Assembly: GCA_947455465.1 (NCBI GenBank)
Contig: CANGNS010000003.1
Location: 114,952 to 178,951, forward strand
Length of the DNA stretch: 64,000 nucleotides
Reading direction: 5' to 3'
Source: Comamonadaceae bacterium
Lineage (GTDB): Bacteria > Pseudomonadota > Gammaproteobacteria > Burkholderiales > Burkholderiaceae_C
In this document: piece after piece, positions 17,882-28,005 of the stretch
Numbering within the stretch: position 1 is the stretch's first letter
Layout of the letters: the number at the start of each line of letters is the position of its first letter
Position numbers and translations under genes: made by a program
The notes under the pieces: generated by a model
What the model was told of the DNA's origin: nothing
Databases searched by the model: none
Seen by the model: the letters and a program-made list of their open reading frames with translations, nothing else

Positions 17882-19984
17882 CTACTCCTTACCCTGATGG
17901 GCACTGTGCAGCCCGTAGCGCGCCATGAGCGCTGTTTGGGCACTGTGGCCGCCATGCGGCGTTTGGCCGCGCACCGCGTGGTAGCTGCCGTCGGCCTGCA
18001 TCTCCCAGGCGTCCAGCCCATCGTGCATATAAGCCAGCAGGCATTCATCAATAAGGCGTTGGCGCAGGACCGGGTCGCTGACCGGCCAGGCCAGCTCGAT
18101 GCGACGCACCATATTGCGGTTCATCCAGTCGGCGCTGGACAAATACAGCTCATCGACCGCGCCCACCCGAAAGTAAAACACCCGCGAATGCTCCAAAAAC
18201 CGGCCGATGATGGAGCGCACCCGGATACGCTCGCTCACGCCGGGCACCTGGGCCGGCAGCATGCACGCCCCGCGCACGATCAGATCGATCTGCACGCCGC
18301 ACTGTGCGGCCTCCAGCATGGCCGCGATCAGGGCGTGGTCGGTCAGGGCATTCATCTTGGCGACCAGGCGCGTGGATTGGCCGCTGGCCGCCGCCGCAGC
18401 CAGTTGGCCTATTTTTTTGATCAGCTGTTTGTGCAGCTGGAACGGCGCCATCCACATCTTCTTCAAAGGGGTCAGCTTGCTCTGGCTGGCCAGGTGCACA
18501 AAGACGTTTTCCATGTCCTGCGTCAGCGCCGCATCGGCCGTCAGGTGGCTGATATCGGTGTACAAACTGGCGGTGCGCGGGTTGTAGTTGCCGGTGGACA
18601 AATGCCCATAGCGCTTGAGCTGCTTGCCCTCGCGGCGGGTCACCAGCAGCATCTTGGCGTGGGTTTTCAAACCCACTACGCCGTAGACGACTTGGGCGCC
18701 TATGGATTCGAGCATTTCGGCCCAATTGATGTTGGCTTCTTCGTCAAAGCGCGCTTTGATCTCCACCACCACCGTCACCTCTTTGCCGCGACGCACCGCC
18801 TCGCGCAGCAGATCCATGATGGTCGAGTCCGATCCGGCGCGGTAAATGGTCTGCTTGATGGCCAGCACCTGCGGGTCATGGACGGCGGCGCGCAAAAACA
18901 GCAGCACGCCTTCAAAACTTTCAAAGGGCTGGTGAAACACCATATCGCCCTGCCGGAGCTGATCGAACAAATTGGCCGACAGGTCCATTTGCACCGGCGC
19001 GGGCGCCTTGTAGACCGGAAAACACAACTCGGGCCGCTCCAACAAGTCAATCATCTGGGTCAGGCGCACCAGGTTGACTGGCCCGTGTACCCGGTACAGC
19101 GCCAGTTCGGGCAGGTCAAATTGCTTCAACAAGAACTGCGCCAGATGCGCCGAACAGCTGGAGGACACCTCCAAGCGCACGGCCTCGCCGTAATGGCGGT
19201 GCACCAGGCCTTGGCGCAGCGCCATACGCAAATTCTGTACGTCGTCCTCGTCTACCGCCAGGTCCGAATGGCGGGTCACCCGAAACTGCGAGAACTGCTC
19301 TACGGTGCGCCCGGAAAACAGCTCGGCCAGGTGCGCACGGATCACACTGGTCAGGGCGACGAAGACGGCACCACCGCCGGACAAGGCGTCGGGCATACGG
19401 ATGATGCGCGGCAGCACCCGGGGCACTTTAACGATAGCGATTTCATTAGAGCGGCCAAAAGCGTCATTACCACCCAGCCGGACAATAAAGTTCAGCGCCT
19501 TGTTAGCGACCTGCGGAAACGGGTGCGCCGGATCCAACCCGACGGGGATGAGCAAAGGGCGCACTTCACGCGCAAAGTATTGCTTGACCCAACGTCTTTG
19601 CGCCACATTGCGCTCACCGTGCGAAAGGAGTCGTATGCCTTTGGCCTGTAAGGCCGGCAACAAAACATCGTTGTAGTGGGTGTACTGGCGCTCAACCAGA
19701 TGGTGCAGCGCCTCGGACAGACGCTGAAACGATTTAACCGAATGGCTGCCCCGCTTGTCGCCACTGCGCGCCGCCGTCAGGTGCGGCTCGCTGCGCACCT
19801 CGAAGAACTCGTCCAGATTCGAAGAAACAATGCACAAATACCGCAAGCGCTCCAGCACCGGCACGTCGTCCCGGCAGGCCCAGCTAAATACCCGCTCGTT
19901 GAACGAGATCAGGCTGTGATCGCGGTCCCACAGCGGGGCCGATACCGAATCTGGAAATCCAACGGAAGTTTGCTGCACGGTCAT
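17882..19984 (-). CDS. ppk1: Polyphosphate kinase 1
   Basis: A 700-residue PPK1, which reversibly polymerises the gamma phosphate of ATP into polyphosphate. The N-terminal helical domain, head domain and two PLD-like catalytic domains are present. His near 442 in GLKTHAKML corresponds to the autophosphorylated histidine, and His near 461 lies in YGHLSTGNYNP, the second active-site histidine. The N-terminal SLISFNERVFSWA and SSNLDEFFEVR motifs are standard. Opposed to ppx, it makes the polymer that Ppx degrades. I see no Pho box in the 71-base gap upstream. Confidence 0.96.
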   Translation of the reverse strand: MTVQQTSVGFPDSVSAPLWDRDHSLISFNERVFSWACRDDVPVLERLRYLCIVSSNLDEFFEVRSEPHLTAARSGDKRGSHSVKSFQRLSEALHHLVERQYTHYNDVLLPALQAKGIRLLSHGERNVAQRRWVKQYFAREVRPLLIPVGLDPAHPFPQVANKALNFIVRLGGNDAFGRSNEIAIVKVPRVLPRIIRMPDALSGGGAVFVALTSVIRAHLAELFSGRTVEQFSQFRVTRHSDLAVDEDDVQNLRMALRQGLVHRHYGEAVRLEVSSSCSAHLAQFLLKQFDLPELALYRVHGPVNLVRLTQMIDLLERPELCFPVYKAPAPVQMDLSANLFDQLRQGDMVFHQPFESFEGVLLFLRAAVHDPQVLAIKQTIYRAGSDSTIMDLLREAVRRGKEVTVVVEIKARFDEEANINWAEMLESIGAQVVYGVVGLKTHAKMLLVTRREGKQLKRYGHLSTGNYNPRTASLYTDISHLTADAALTQDMENVFVHLASQSKLTPLKKMWMAPFQLHKQLIKKIGQLAAAAASGQSTRLVAKMNALTDHALIAAMLEAAQCGVQIDLIVRGACMLPAQVPGVSERIRVRSIIGRFLEHSRVFYFRVGAVDELYLSSADWMNRNMVRRIELAWPVSDPVLRQRLIDECLLAYMHDGLDAWEMQADGSYHAVRGQTPHGGHSAQTALMARYGLHSAHQGKE

Positions 19985-20055
19985 GGTTTTCTAAGTTGCC
20001 TCGTCTAGCACCCCCAGCGCTCGCCCGCGGGGGCAGCGCATAGCTTACTTCAGGC

Positions 20056-20892
20056 CTATGACAGCCCCAAAAAGTGGCGCCGGTAGCGGGCTGGTAGGTC
20101 TTGCAGGCGCATCATCAGCGGCAAATCGGCGCACTGAAAGTCCGCGTCCCAGGCAGGCGGACCCATGACTTTGGCCCCCAGTCGCAAGTAGGCCTGAACC
20201 AATGCCGGGGGTGACACCCGCAGTTCGTGATTGAGGCGCTCCATGGGAAAAGGCTTGCGCGGCAGTACTTGGTATTGCACCGAGGCCAAATGCTTTTGCC
20301 GAACCTGGTGCCAGACGCTGGCAGCGATATTGCCATCAACGCGCCCCTCGTGGAGCAAGGGAATGCTGGCGCAGCCAATCATGGTGTCGAGCTGATTACG
20401 GACCATAAAACCGGTCAAAGCACCCCACAAAGCCAGAATAACGCCGCCATGCCGGTGCGCCGGATGCACACAACTGCGCCCTAGCTCCACCATATTGTCG
20501 CGAATAGTGCGAAGCCGGGTCAGGTCAAATTCGGTATCGCTATAGGTGCTTCCCACGCGCTGGGCCTGGATTGGCGTCAAGACGCGGTAGGTGCCAATCA
20601 CTTGCCCCGTATCGCTGGCGCGCACGAGCAAATGCTCGCAATAGTTATCAAATAGATCGACGTCGTGGCCCGGAACCGACGTTTGCAGGCGGGCACCCAT
20701 TTCTAGCGAAAAAACCTCAAAGCGCAGTTTCTGCGCCTCCCGGACTTCCTCTAAGTGCCGAGCCCAAGACACTTCTACACCCGTAGGGCCCCGGAAGGCT
20801 TGCGCGGACTGCGCAGGCTCATGGCCCGCCTGGCCTAGATGCCTGGCAAAGGGGTTCTCGGTATTTGCAGAAGAGAAACTATTACTCAACAT
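20056..20892 (-). CDS. OlsB-like GNAT N-acyltransferase (probable ornithine lipid synthesis)
   Basis: A 278-residue protein resembling OlsB, which transfers a 3-hydroxyacyl chain from acyl carrier protein to ornithine, the first step to ornithine lipids. Visible motifs include QKLRFEVFSLEMGARL, DVDLFDNYCEHLLVRA, VIGTYRVLTP and MVELGRSCVHPAHR, which match the family pattern. Ornithine lipids often replace phospholipids during phosphate starvation, which fits the neighbouring pst, pho and ppk genes. No olsA is next to it. I prefer the second Met (20890-20892), which has GGGGA upstream, over the ATG at 20908-20910. It could instead act on another amino acid. Confidence 0.72.
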   Translation of the reverse strand: MLSNSFSSANTENPFARHLGQAGHEPAQSAQAFRGPTGVEVSWARHLEEVREAQKLRFEVFSLEMGARLQTSVPGHDVDLFDNYCEHLLVRASDTGQVIGTYRVLTPIQAQRVGSTYSDTEFDLTRLRTIRDNMVELGRSCVHPAHRHGGVILALWGALTGFMVRNQLDTMIGCASIPLLHEGRVDGNIAASVWHQVRQKHLASVQYQVLPRKPFPMERLNHELRVSPPALVQAYLRLGAKVMGPPAWDADFQCADLPLMMRLQDLPARYRRHFLGLS

Positions 20893-21211
20893 TACACATC
20901 CCCATCGCATATTTCATGCTTACGGGAGCGTAGTGTCTAAATGTTTTGTGAAATATAGACGTCAATTCAGTGACAAATCTATTGCAGCAAAGGGCGCTGC
21001 AATTACTTCCCATGCTTTCTCTAGCAAATGGATATTGCGCCGTAATGACAAATACCTTTTTTTAAAGAATCTGTAGACCTCGTGCCACAGGTCTTTCGAT
21101 TTACATGAAATTCACAGATACGTCATACAAAAAATCAACACTTGCGCGTCGATTCGAAATGTATTTTTGAATTTTGGCAATTAGTTCAAACCCTTAATGA
21201 AAGATTTATTC
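20893..21211. promoter_or_regulatory. Gene-free, AT-richer divergent promoter region between OlsB-like gene and porin
   Basis: The only stretch over 300 bases without a gene, clearly more AT-rich than its flanks. It must carry the promoters of both divergent genes. It contains a perfect eight-base inverted repeat ATTGCAGC / GCTGCAAT with a seven-base loop (20981-21003) and a six-base one AGACCT / AGGTCT (21075-21094). A degenerate Pho-box-like pair TTGTCAC-N4-TTGACGT reads toward the OlsB-like gene (20959-20976) but lacks a -10 at the right distance. I could not place promoters with confidence. Confidence 0.5.
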
Positions 21212-22306
21212 ATGACATTCAATGCAAAGAAAACCGCCCTGGCGCTGGCCTGCGGACTGGTGACTGCAAGCTCGGTATTCGCACAAACCGCGCCTTCCGT
21301 GACGGTATATGGCCGCATCGAACTGGGTCTGGAAAGCGCTAACGACGGCGCCTTCACCAAAACCATGTTGCAAAACTTCGCATCGCGTTTTGGCATCAAG
21401 GGTGAGCGCGGCTTTAGCGGTGACCTGAGCGGTATTTTCCAAGTGGAAACTGCGTTTTCACCGGAAGACGGCAAGGCGCAAAATATTGCCACCAACACGG
21501 GCTACCTGGCCAACCGCAACAGCTTTGTGGGCCTGAAAAGCAATTCCCTGGGGACTTTGCTCGTGGGTAACTACGATACGCCGCTGAAATCCTTGGATGC
21601 AGGCGGATTTGCCGGCACCCTGACAGGTGAAGGCGAAGCCATGGAGGTGATTATTCATGGCAAGGGCACCAAGACTTCGGGCTCTAATTTTGACAACGTG
21701 CACACCCGCCAGACCAACAACCTGGTGTACCTGAGCCCCAAGTTTGCTGACATGGTGGTCAAGCTTTCTTACTCGCCAGATGAGTCGCCTGTGGATGGCA
21801 ATGCCGCTAACCAGCCCCTGTATGCCGCTTCGGTGGAGTGGAATAACGGAACCTATAACCTGGGTATTGCGACCCAAAACAAAGCCGTGTCGACCAAGGC
21901 ATTTGGCATGAACGCCACCAAACTGACCATGGGCGCCAAAATGGGCAACCTGTCCGGTGCTTTGGTTTTTAGCGCGCTGGACAACCAGGCACCCTTGGCC
22001 GCCAACGCCCGTAAAACTACCAACTCTTTGGTGGTGCTCAACTTCGTTGACGGCCCACTTACCTACCGCTTCAACTACGGCATGTCGGGCGAATCTTTTT
22101 CGGGCGCGCAGGATGACCTGACCATGACTACCTTTGAAGTCGACTACGCTTTGGACAAGCAAACCTATTTGTACGGCAGCTATAGCCAAATCCAAAACAG
22201 CGCCAAAGCCAAAGGCACTTTCACCAATGCGGATAACTTCCCCGCAGTGGGTGTGGCCGGCAACGACCCCTCGGCTTTGACATTGGGCGTTCGCTATAAC
22301 TTCTGA
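21212..22306 (+). CDS. Gram-negative general porin (betaproteobacterial OmpC-like)
   Basis: A 364-residue outer-membrane porin. A signal peptide ending SSVFA is followed by QTAPSVTVYGRIELGLE, the typical first strand of betaproteobacterial trimeric porins, and the chain ends in GVRYNF with the C-terminal Phe that BamA recognises. Such porins form 16-stranded barrels that let small hydrophilic solutes diffuse in; substrate preference cannot be read from sequence. An ATG 15 bases earlier is in frame but has no ribosome binding site; the chosen one follows GAAAGA. The upstream region is long and AT-rich, consistent with strong or regulated expression. Confidence 0.9.
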   Translation: MTFNAKKTALALACGLVTASSVFAQTAPSVTVYGRIELGLESANDGAFTKTMLQNFASRFGIKGERGFSGDLSGIFQVETAFSPEDGKAQNIATNTGYLANRNSFVGLKSNSLGTLLVGNYDTPLKSLDAGGFAGTLTGEGEAMEVIIHGKGTKTSGSNFDNVHTRQTNNLVYLSPKFADMVVKLSYSPDESPVDGNAANQPLYAASVEWNNGTYNLGIATQNKAVSTKAFGMNATKLTMGAKMGNLSGALVFSALDNQAPLAANARKTTNSLVVLNFVDGPLTYRFNYGMSGESFSGAQDDLTMTTFEVDYALDKQTYLYGSYSQIQNSAKAKGTFTNADNFPAVGVAGNDPSALTLGVRYNF

Positions 22307-22340
22307 TAGCCTGCCTTCGTTTCGAAATTTCTAGAGTTTG

Positions 22341-22370
22341 GCGGCCACCCACAAGGTGGCCGCTTTTTTT
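22341..22370 (+). terminator. Strong Rho-independent terminator after the porin gene
   Basis: A perfect nine-base stem GCGGCCACC / GGTGGCCGC with a five-base loop is followed by seven T residues. Confidence 0.92.
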
Positions 22371-22402
22371 CGTTCAAAAATTGCGCTGCGCGAGCTAAGC
22401 GC

Positions 22403-22912
22403 TCAGTCCAGCCACTTTTGCAAAAACTGCGCCTGCCCGGCGGCGGGGTCTAGCTGGTAATTGGCAAACCCCAAAGATACGTAGGTCGCCATGGCCGGTG
22501 CGTTGCCTGACAGAACCTCGAGGGTGAGCTTGCACGCTCCACGTTCGCGGGCCAAAGCCTCTACCGTACGCAGCATCGCTGCGGCAATACCTTGGCCGCG
22601 CGCCGCCGCGAGCACGACCACATCGTGGACATTGACCAAGGGTTTGCAGGCAAAGGTGGAAAAGCCTTCAAAGCAATTAACCAGGCCCAAGGGCTCGGCT
22701 TGGCTTGCATCGGCAAAGGCCAACACACTAAAGGCCTGGGGTCGCGCTGCTAGCGCCTGCACGATGTGCGCTTTGGCGAAATCGGACAAGGGTTCGCCGC
22801 CGCCCATGGGGTCACGGGCGTAGCTATCGAGCAACTCCACTAAAGCCCGGGCGTGCGCCGGTTGGGCGTAATCGGCCTGGCAAATAAAGGCTTGTATCCG
22901 TGGGGTTGTCAT
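22403..22912 (-). CDS. GNAT family N-acetyltransferase
   Basis: A 169-residue GNAT protein. The acetyl-CoA binding motif A is seen in [21 protein letters not shown], with R/Q-x-x-G-x-A, and motif B in [19 protein letters not shown]. The substrate is unknown. A much longer upstream frame is the shadow of glmM; I start at the ATG at 22910-22912, which overlaps the glmM stop by ATGA, indicating translational coupling to phosphoglucosamine mutase. It converges on the porin terminator. Confidence 0.87.
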   Translation of the reverse strand: MTTPRIQAFICQADYAQPAHARALVELLDSYARDPMGGGEPLSDFAKAHIVQALAARPQAFSVLAFADASQAEPLGLVNCFEGFSTFACKPLVNVHDVVVLAAARGQGIAAAMLRTVEALARERGACKLTLEVLSGNAPAMATYVSLGFANYQLDPAAGQAQFLQKWLD

Positions 22913-24237
22913 CGCAGCGTGTCGGCAATGTTTTGCGCCAGCGCTTGGGCCTGGGCCGCCTCGCGTGCCTCGACCATGACGCGGACCAGGGGCTCGGTGC
23001 CGCTGGCACGAATCAGCACGCGGCCGGCTTTGCCCAGCGCTTTTTCTGCGTCGCGCACGGCCGTCTGCATGGCGCCATTGGCCTGCCAATCAGTGCCTGG
23101 GGCCAAGCGCACGTTAATCAGGGTTTGCGGGAAAAGCTGCAAACCGTCCAGCAGCGCAGCCATGGATTTACCCGCACGCACGCAGGCCTGCAAGACTTGC
23201 AAGGCGGAAATCAGGCCGTCGCCGGTGGTGTGTTTGTCCAGTGCCAGCAAATGCCCCGATCCCTCGCCACCCAAAATCCATCCACGCTCTTGCAGGGCTT
23301 CGAGCACATAGCGGTCGCCTACCTTGGCCCGCACCAACTCCAGGCCGCGTTGTTCAAAAGCCAGTTGAACGGCCATATTGGTCATCAGGGTGCCGACTAC
23401 GCCCTCGATCACCGCACCCCGCGCAAGTCGTTCGTCGGCAATCAGGTACAAAAGCTCGTCGCCGTTGTACAAACGGCCCTGGCCGTCGACCATTTGCAGT
23501 CGGTCTGCGTCGCCATCCAGCGCCACACCATAGTGCGCACCATGGGCGCGCACCGCCTCCACCAGCGCCTGCGGGTGCGTGGCGCCCACATCGCGATTGA
23601 TATTGAGGCCGTCGGGCGCGCAACCAATGGCGATGACCTCGGCGCCCAGTTCGTGAAACACTTTTGGCGCGATCTGGTAGGCCGCGCCATGGGCCGCGTC
23701 CACCACGATCTTGAGGCCGCGCAAGCTCAAATGGGAGTCAAAAGTACTCTTGCAAAACTCGATGTAGCGCCCTGCCGCATCGTCCAGTCGGCGGGCGCGG
23801 CCCAGCTGGGCCGATGTCTCCCATGCCGGTGGGTGGCTCAAGGCCTCTTCGACCGACAACTCCCAGGCGTCGGGCAGTTTGGTGCCCTGCGCGCTGAAAA
23901 ATTTAATGCCATTGTCCTCAAACGGGTTGTGGCTCGCGCTGATAACCACCCCCAGCGAGGCCCGCTGCGCACGGGTCAGGTAGGCCACGCCCGGCGTCGG
24001 CAAGGGCCCGAGCAGCACCACATCCACGCCGGCCGAGTTGAGACCGCTCTCTAGCGCGCTCTCCAGCATATAGCCAGAAATCCGGGTGTCTTTGCCAATC
24101 AGCACCGTAGGGCGCGCCTGCGACTGCTTGAGCACCCGGCCCACTGCGTTGGCCAGTCGCAGCACAAAGTCCGGGGTGATGGGCTCTTGCCCGACGGTAC
24201 CGCGAATGCCGTCGGTTCCGAAATAGCGTCGTGTCAT
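22909..24237 (-). CDS. glmM: Phosphoglucosamine mutase
   Basis: A 442-residue GlmM that converts glucosamine-6-phosphate to glucosamine-1-phosphate for UDP-GlcNAc, feeding peptidoglycan and lipid A. The active-site loop [15 protein letters not shown] contains the phosphoserine near 102, the metal site is DGDADR, and the sugar-binding loop is GGEGSGH. The N-terminus [16 protein letters not shown] is standard. It lies 59 bases after folP in the same direction, the conserved ftsH-folP-glmM order of proteobacteria. Confidence 0.97.
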   Translation of the reverse strand: MTRRYFGTDGIRGTVGQEPITPDFVLRLANAVGRVLKQSQARPTVLIGKDTRISGYMLESALESGLNSAGVDVVLLGPLPTPGVAYLTRAQRASLGVVISASHNPFEDNGIKFFSAQGTKLPDAWELSVEEALSHPPAWETSAQLGRARRLDDAAGRYIEFCKSTFDSHLSLRGLKIVVDAAHGAAYQIAPKVFHELGAEVIAIGCAPDGLNINRDVGATHPQALVEAVRAHGAHYGVALDGDADRLQMVDGQGRLYNGDELLYLIADERLARGAVIEGVVGTLMTNMAVQLAFEQRGLELVRAKVGDRYVLEALQERGWILGGEGSGHLLALDKHTTGDGLISALQVLQACVRAGKSMAALLDGLQLFPQTLINVRLAPGTDWQANGAMQTAVRDAEKALGKAGRVLIRASGTEPLVRVMVEAREAAQAQALAQNIADTLR

Positions 24238-24296
24238 GTCTTGCTTCTTCTTACAAAAATACCGAAAAAATTCCGCCCAAGCTTGCGAGCGCGGCC

Positions 24297-25145
24297 CTAG
24301 GCCACCTGCACCGCCGCCAATACCTGCAAGGCCTGCACCGTCGCTTGCACATCATGCACACGCACCACCCGGGCGCCCTGCTGCACCGCCAAGGCGGCGG
24401 CTGTAGCACTTGCGACCAAGCGGTCGGCCGGGCCTGCGCCGGTCACCGCGCCCAAGGAGGACTTGCGCGACCAACCGGCCAACACCGGCACGCCCAGGGC
24501 CAGGAAGGCATTTTGACGGGCCAGCAGGCTAAAGTTTTGCTCCACCGTCTTGCCAAAGCCAATGCCCGGATCAATGACGATGCGCTCGGGCCCCACCGCA
24601 CGCGCCTGCAAGGCGGCCATACGGGTTTGTAAAAATTCCATCACGGGCGGCAGGGCATCGCCCTGCATGGGCGAGACCTGCATGGTCGTGGGGTCGCCAT
24701 GCATATGCATGAGGCACACGCCGCAGCTGCTGTGATCGGCCAGCACATCGACGCCCGTGCGCGCACTGCCGGGCTCGGACCAGCGCAAAGCCCATACATC
24801 ATTGATGATGTCCGCGCCGGCATCCAAAGCCGCTTGCATGACAGCTGGCTTGTAGGTATCGACCGAAATCGGCACGCCCCAGCGCACGGCTTCGCGCAGC
24901 ACAGGCAAGAGGCGCGCAAGTTCCTGTTCCTCGGGCACCGTCTGGGCGCCCGGGCGCGTGGATTCGGCCCCGAGATCCAAAATATCGGCCCCCTCGCGCA
25001 AGAGTGCTTCGCCATGGGCCAGGGCACTGCTGGTAGACGTGAAATGTCCGCCGTCCGAAAATGAATCAGGCGTGATATTGACGATGCCCATGACACGCGG
25101 CTTGGACAGGTCGATACGAAAGCGGCTGGTATGCCAAAAATACAT
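24297..25145 (-). CDS. folP: Dihydropteroate synthase
   Basis: A 282-residue TIM-barrel enzyme joining p-aminobenzoate to dihydropterin pyrophosphate in folate synthesis; the target of sulfonamides. The signatures [17 protein letters not shown] and [12 protein letters not shown] are intact, and [13 protein letters not shown] carries the pABA/pterin loop. The length equals that of E. coli FolP. A TTG start 39 bases upstream is possible, but [13 protein letters not shown] agrees better with the family N-terminus. It follows ftsH. Confidence 0.95.
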   Translation of the reverse strand: MYFWHTSRFRIDLSKPRVMGIVNITPDSFSDGGHFTSTSSALAHGEALLREGADILDLGAESTRPGAQTVPEEQELARLLPVLREAVRWGVPISVDTYKPAVMQAALDAGADIINDVWALRWSEPGSARTGVDVLADHSSCGVCLMHMHGDPTTMQVSPMQGDALPPVMEFLQTRMAALQARAVGPERIVIDPGIGFGKTVEQNFSLLARQNAFLALGVPVLAGWSRKSSLGAVTGAGPADRLVASATAAALAVQQGARVVRVHDVQATVQALQVLAAVQVA

Positions 25146-25183
25146 GGGCGATGGCTCACAGAAATCGGTAGCGCTCAAATGCA

Positions 25184-25204
25184 AACGGGGCCCAAAGCCC
25201 CGTT
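25184..25204 (-). terminator. Hairpin between ftsH and folP
   Basis: A perfect eight-base inverted repeat AACGGGGC / GCCCCGTT with a five-base loop sits 13 bases after the ftsH stop. No U-rich tract follows, so it may be an attenuator or RNA stability element rather than a full terminator. Confidence 0.45.
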
Positions 25205-25216
25205 CACATGCATCGG

Positions 25217-27139
25217 TCAGGCCGCCGTTGGACTGGGGTCGGGCGCGGCGCTGGGCGCGGCATTGCCGCCATCGCCCGAATCACTGCTCTTGGCAGGCGG
25301 CGTCCAATCCTTGGGCGGACGCGGCGCTTTGCCGGCCATGATGTCGTCCAGTTGGTCGCTGTCAATGGTTTCCCACTCCAGCAAGGCCTTGGCCATGGCG
25401 TGCATCTTGTCCTGGTTCTCTTCGATCAGGTCGCGTGCCAGCTTGTACTGTTGGTCGATGATGCGGCGCACCTCCGAGTCCACTTTTTGCATGGTCTGCT
25501 CGCTCATGGTCGTGGTCTTGGTAACCGAGCGGCCCAAGAAAACCTCGCCCTCATTCTCCGCATAGACCATAGGACCCAGGGCGTCTGTCATCCCATACCG
25601 GGTGACCATGTCGCGGGCGATGGAGGTGGCGCGTTCAAAATCATTGCTGGCGCCGGTGGTCATTTGCTTCATGAACACTTCTTCGGCAATGCGTCCACCA
25701 AACAGCATGCTGATTTGGTTGAGCATGTATTCGCTGTCGTAAGAATAACGATCCTGCGCCGGCAGGCTCATGGTTACGCCCAAAGCACGTCCGCGCGGAA
25801 TGATGGTGACTTTGTGCACCGGATCACACTTGGGCAGCAGCTTGCCAATGAGCGCGTGACCGGACTCGTGGTAGGCGGTGTTGCGCCGCTCTTCCTCAGG
25901 CATAACCATGCTCTTGCGCTCCGGGCCCATCAGGATTTTGTCCTTGGCCTTCTCGAAGTCTTCCATGTCCACCAAACGCGCATTGCGCCGGGCGGCCATC
26001 AAGGCGGCTTCATTGCACAAATTGGCCAGATCCGCGCCCGACATACCGGGGGTGCCACGCGCAATCACACTGGCGCTGACGTCCTGGCCCAAGGGCACTT
26101 TGCGCATATGGACGTTCAAAATCTGCTCGCGCCCGCGAATATCGGGCAAGGTGACGTATACCTGGCGGTCAAAGCGGCCGGGGCGCAACAAAGCGGCGTC
26201 CAGGATATCCGGGCGGTTGGTGGCGGCGACCACGATCACACCCACATTGGTCTCAAAGCCGTCCATCTCGACCAGCATTTGGTTGAGCGTTTGCTCGCGC
26301 TCGTCATTGCCGCCACCCAGACCAGCGCCGCGCTGGCGCCCGACGGCGTCAATTTCGTCGATAAAAATAATGCAGGGTGCATTTTTCTTGGCGTTATCGA
26401 ACATGTCGCGCACCCGCGAGGCGCCGACACCGACAAACATCTCCACAAAATCAGAGCCCGAAATACTGAAAAACGGCACCTTGGCTTCGCCAGCAATCGA
26501 CTTGGCCAACAAAGTCTTGCCCGTTCCTGGCGGGCCGACCAGCAAGAGCCCGCGTGGAATGCGCCCACCGAGCTTTTGGAATTTACTCGGGTCTTTCAAA
26601 AAGTCGACAACTTCTTTGACCTCTTCCTTGGCCTCGTCGCAGCCAGCCACATCGGCAAAAGTAACGGTGTTGGTGTTTTCGTCCAGCAAGCGCGCCTTGC
26701 TTTTACCAAAGCTGAAGGCGCCGCCTTTGCCGCCGCCCTGCATTTGGCGCATGAAATAAATCCACACCCCGATCAGCAACAACATCGGGCCCCAGCTAAC
26801 CAGCAGCGTCATGAGCAAAGAGCCTTCTTCGCGGGGCTTGACGTCAAACTTGACGCCATTGGAAATCAGATCTCCCACCAAGCCTCGGTCCAGGTAGGTG
26901 GCCGTCGTTTTCACGCGGCGCTCATCGGCGGTGACGGCTACGATTTCCGTGGTGCCGCCCTGGCCTTCTTGAATGACGGCACTCTTGATATGTTTGTTTC
27001 GGACTTCTTCAAGAAAATCCGAATAGCCCAAGGTGACCGCGCCGCTGCCACTGTGCGAATCAAATTGCTTAAAGACGGTAAACAGGACCAGGCCGATAAC
27101 GAGCCAGACTGCGACTTTGGAAAACCACTGATTGTTCAA
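25217..27139 (-). CDS. ftsH: ATP-dependent zinc metalloprotease FtsH
   Basis: A 640-residue membrane-bound AAA+ protease that degrades misfolded membrane proteins and LpxC. Two transmembrane segments (about 8-24 and 106-129) flank a short periplasmic part. Walker A is GPPGTGKT (202-209), the SRH follows, and zinc-binding HESGH is at about 424-428. The start is a TTG at 27137-27139, because [12 protein letters not shown] is the family N-terminus and TGGAG lies seven bases upstream; a longer frame adds unrelated residues. It follows rlmE by 146 bases, as in many proteobacteria. Confidence 0.96.
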   Translation of the reverse strand: MNNQWFSKVAVWLVIGLVLFTVFKQFDSHSGSGAVTLGYSDFLEEVRNKHIKSAVIQEGQGGTTEIVAVTADERRVKTTATYLDRGLVGDLISNGVKFDVKPREEGSLLMTLLVSWGPMLLLIGVWIYFMRQMQGGGKGGAFSFGKSKARLLDENTNTVTFADVAGCDEAKEEVKEVVDFLKDPSKFQKLGGRIPRGLLLVGPPGTGKTLLAKSIAGEAKVPFFSISGSDFVEMFVGVGASRVRDMFDNAKKNAPCIIFIDEIDAVGRQRGAGLGGGNDEREQTLNQMLVEMDGFETNVGVIVVAATNRPDILDAALLRPGRFDRQVYVTLPDIRGREQILNVHMRKVPLGQDVSASVIARGTPGMSGADLANLCNEAALMAARRNARLVDMEDFEKAKDKILMGPERKSMVMPEEERRNTAYHESGHALIGKLLPKCDPVHKVTIIPRGRALGVTMSLPAQDRYSYDSEYMLNQISMLFGGRIAEEVFMKQMTTGASNDFERATSIARDMVTRYGMTDALGPMVYAENEGEVFLGRSVTKTTTMSEQTMQKVDSEVRRIIDQQYKLARDLIEENQDKMHAMAKALLEWETIDSDQLDDIMAGKAPRPPKDWTPPAKSSDSGDGGNAAPSAAPDPSPTAA

Positions 27140-27285
27140 GCGAAACTCCAGGTAGGGCGCACAAAAGGGTATGCGCACAGGTGACGGCCATTTTAGGCTT
27201 TTCAAGGGGCAAAACAGGCGATTTCCGGGCCAGATGGCATATTTCCGGCAGGGACTTGGGCGCCCGCCCGCCCCGCCCGCAGGGC

Positions 27286-27987
27286 TTAACGCAGGTGCAT
27301 GCCCACCAAAAAGGTCTCCGAAGACCGGTCCCGGGACGCTTTGGGCTTGTAGGGCTTGACCGTCTGAAAGGCATTTTTGAAGTGCGCCACCACCGCGTCG
27401 TAGCTGCCACCGTGGAAGACTTTGGCCACCAAGGCCCCCTGATTTTTCATATGGTTTTGGGCAAATTCGATGGCCAATTCCACCAAATGCTCTACCCGCG
27501 CCGCATCGGCCGACGAGATGCCCGACAAATTAGGGGCCATGTCCGAAACCACCAAGTCCGCCTGCAGACCGCCCAGCGAATGCTCCAAGGCGGCCAAAGT
27601 TTCTTGCTCCCGAAAGTCCCCCATGATGAAGTCCACGCCTTCGATGGCCTCCATGGGCAGCAGATCCAAGCCGATGATTTTGCCTTCTAAGGCGCCAGCG
27701 GCAGCGCCGCCGGGCGCCAATCGACGCCGCAGGTACTGGCTCCAGGCCCCCGGCGCACAGCCCAGGTCGACAATCACTTGGCCGGGACGCACCAGACCGA
27801 AGGCCTCGTCAATCTCTTTGAGCTTGTACGCCGCCCGGGCCCGATAGCCCTCGCGCGTGGCCAGTTTGACGTAGGGGTCGTTAATGTGGTCATGCAACCA
27901 GGCCTTGTTGACCTTGCCGCCACGGGCGCTTGGCTTTGCCGGTGCAGCAGTGCGCGCGGCGGCAGAGGCGGAAGGCGGTTTTCTCAT
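27286..27987 (-). CDS. rlmE: 23S rRNA (uridine2552-2'-O)-methyltransferase RlmE (FtsJ/RrmJ)
   Basis: A 233-residue SAM-dependent methyltransferase. The SAM loop is [14 protein letters not shown], and the catalytic K-D-K-E residues are visible: Lys in DPYVKLA, Asp in VSDMAPN, Lys in VAKVFHG and Glu in SSETFLVG. It 2'-O-methylates U2552 in the ribosomal A loop. Residues 1-28 form an Ala/Pro/Arg-rich leader. The start is the ATG at 27985-27987; the longer frame is antisense to yhbY. It is divergent from yhbY with 18 bases between starts. Confidence 0.95.
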   Translation of the reverse strand: MRKPPSASAAARTAAPAKPSARGGKVNKAWLHDHINDPYVKLATREGYRARAAYKLKEIDEAFGLVRPGQVIVDLGCAPGAWSQYLRRRLAPGGAAAGALEGKIIGLDLLPMEAIEGVDFIMGDFREQETLAALEHSLGGLQADLVVSDMAPNLSGISSADAARVEHLVELAIEFAQNHMKNQGALVAKVFHGGSYDAVVAHFKNAFQTVKPYKPKASRDRSSETFLVGMHLR

Positions 27988-28005
27988 TGCGCCGATAATA
28001 GCGGC

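Noticed and set aside
20959..20976. Pho-box-like TTGTCAC-N4-TTGACGT upstream of the OlsB-like gene
   Set aside because: The second unit is a poor match and no -10 element lies about ten bases downstream; TATATT follows at once instead. Too weak to call, though the gene would be a logical target.
27195..27210. CTTGAA preceded by CCC upstream of ftsH as a sigma-32 promoter
   Set aside because: The -35 is good but no CCCCAT-like -10 lies 13-17 bases away, so I did not annotate it.
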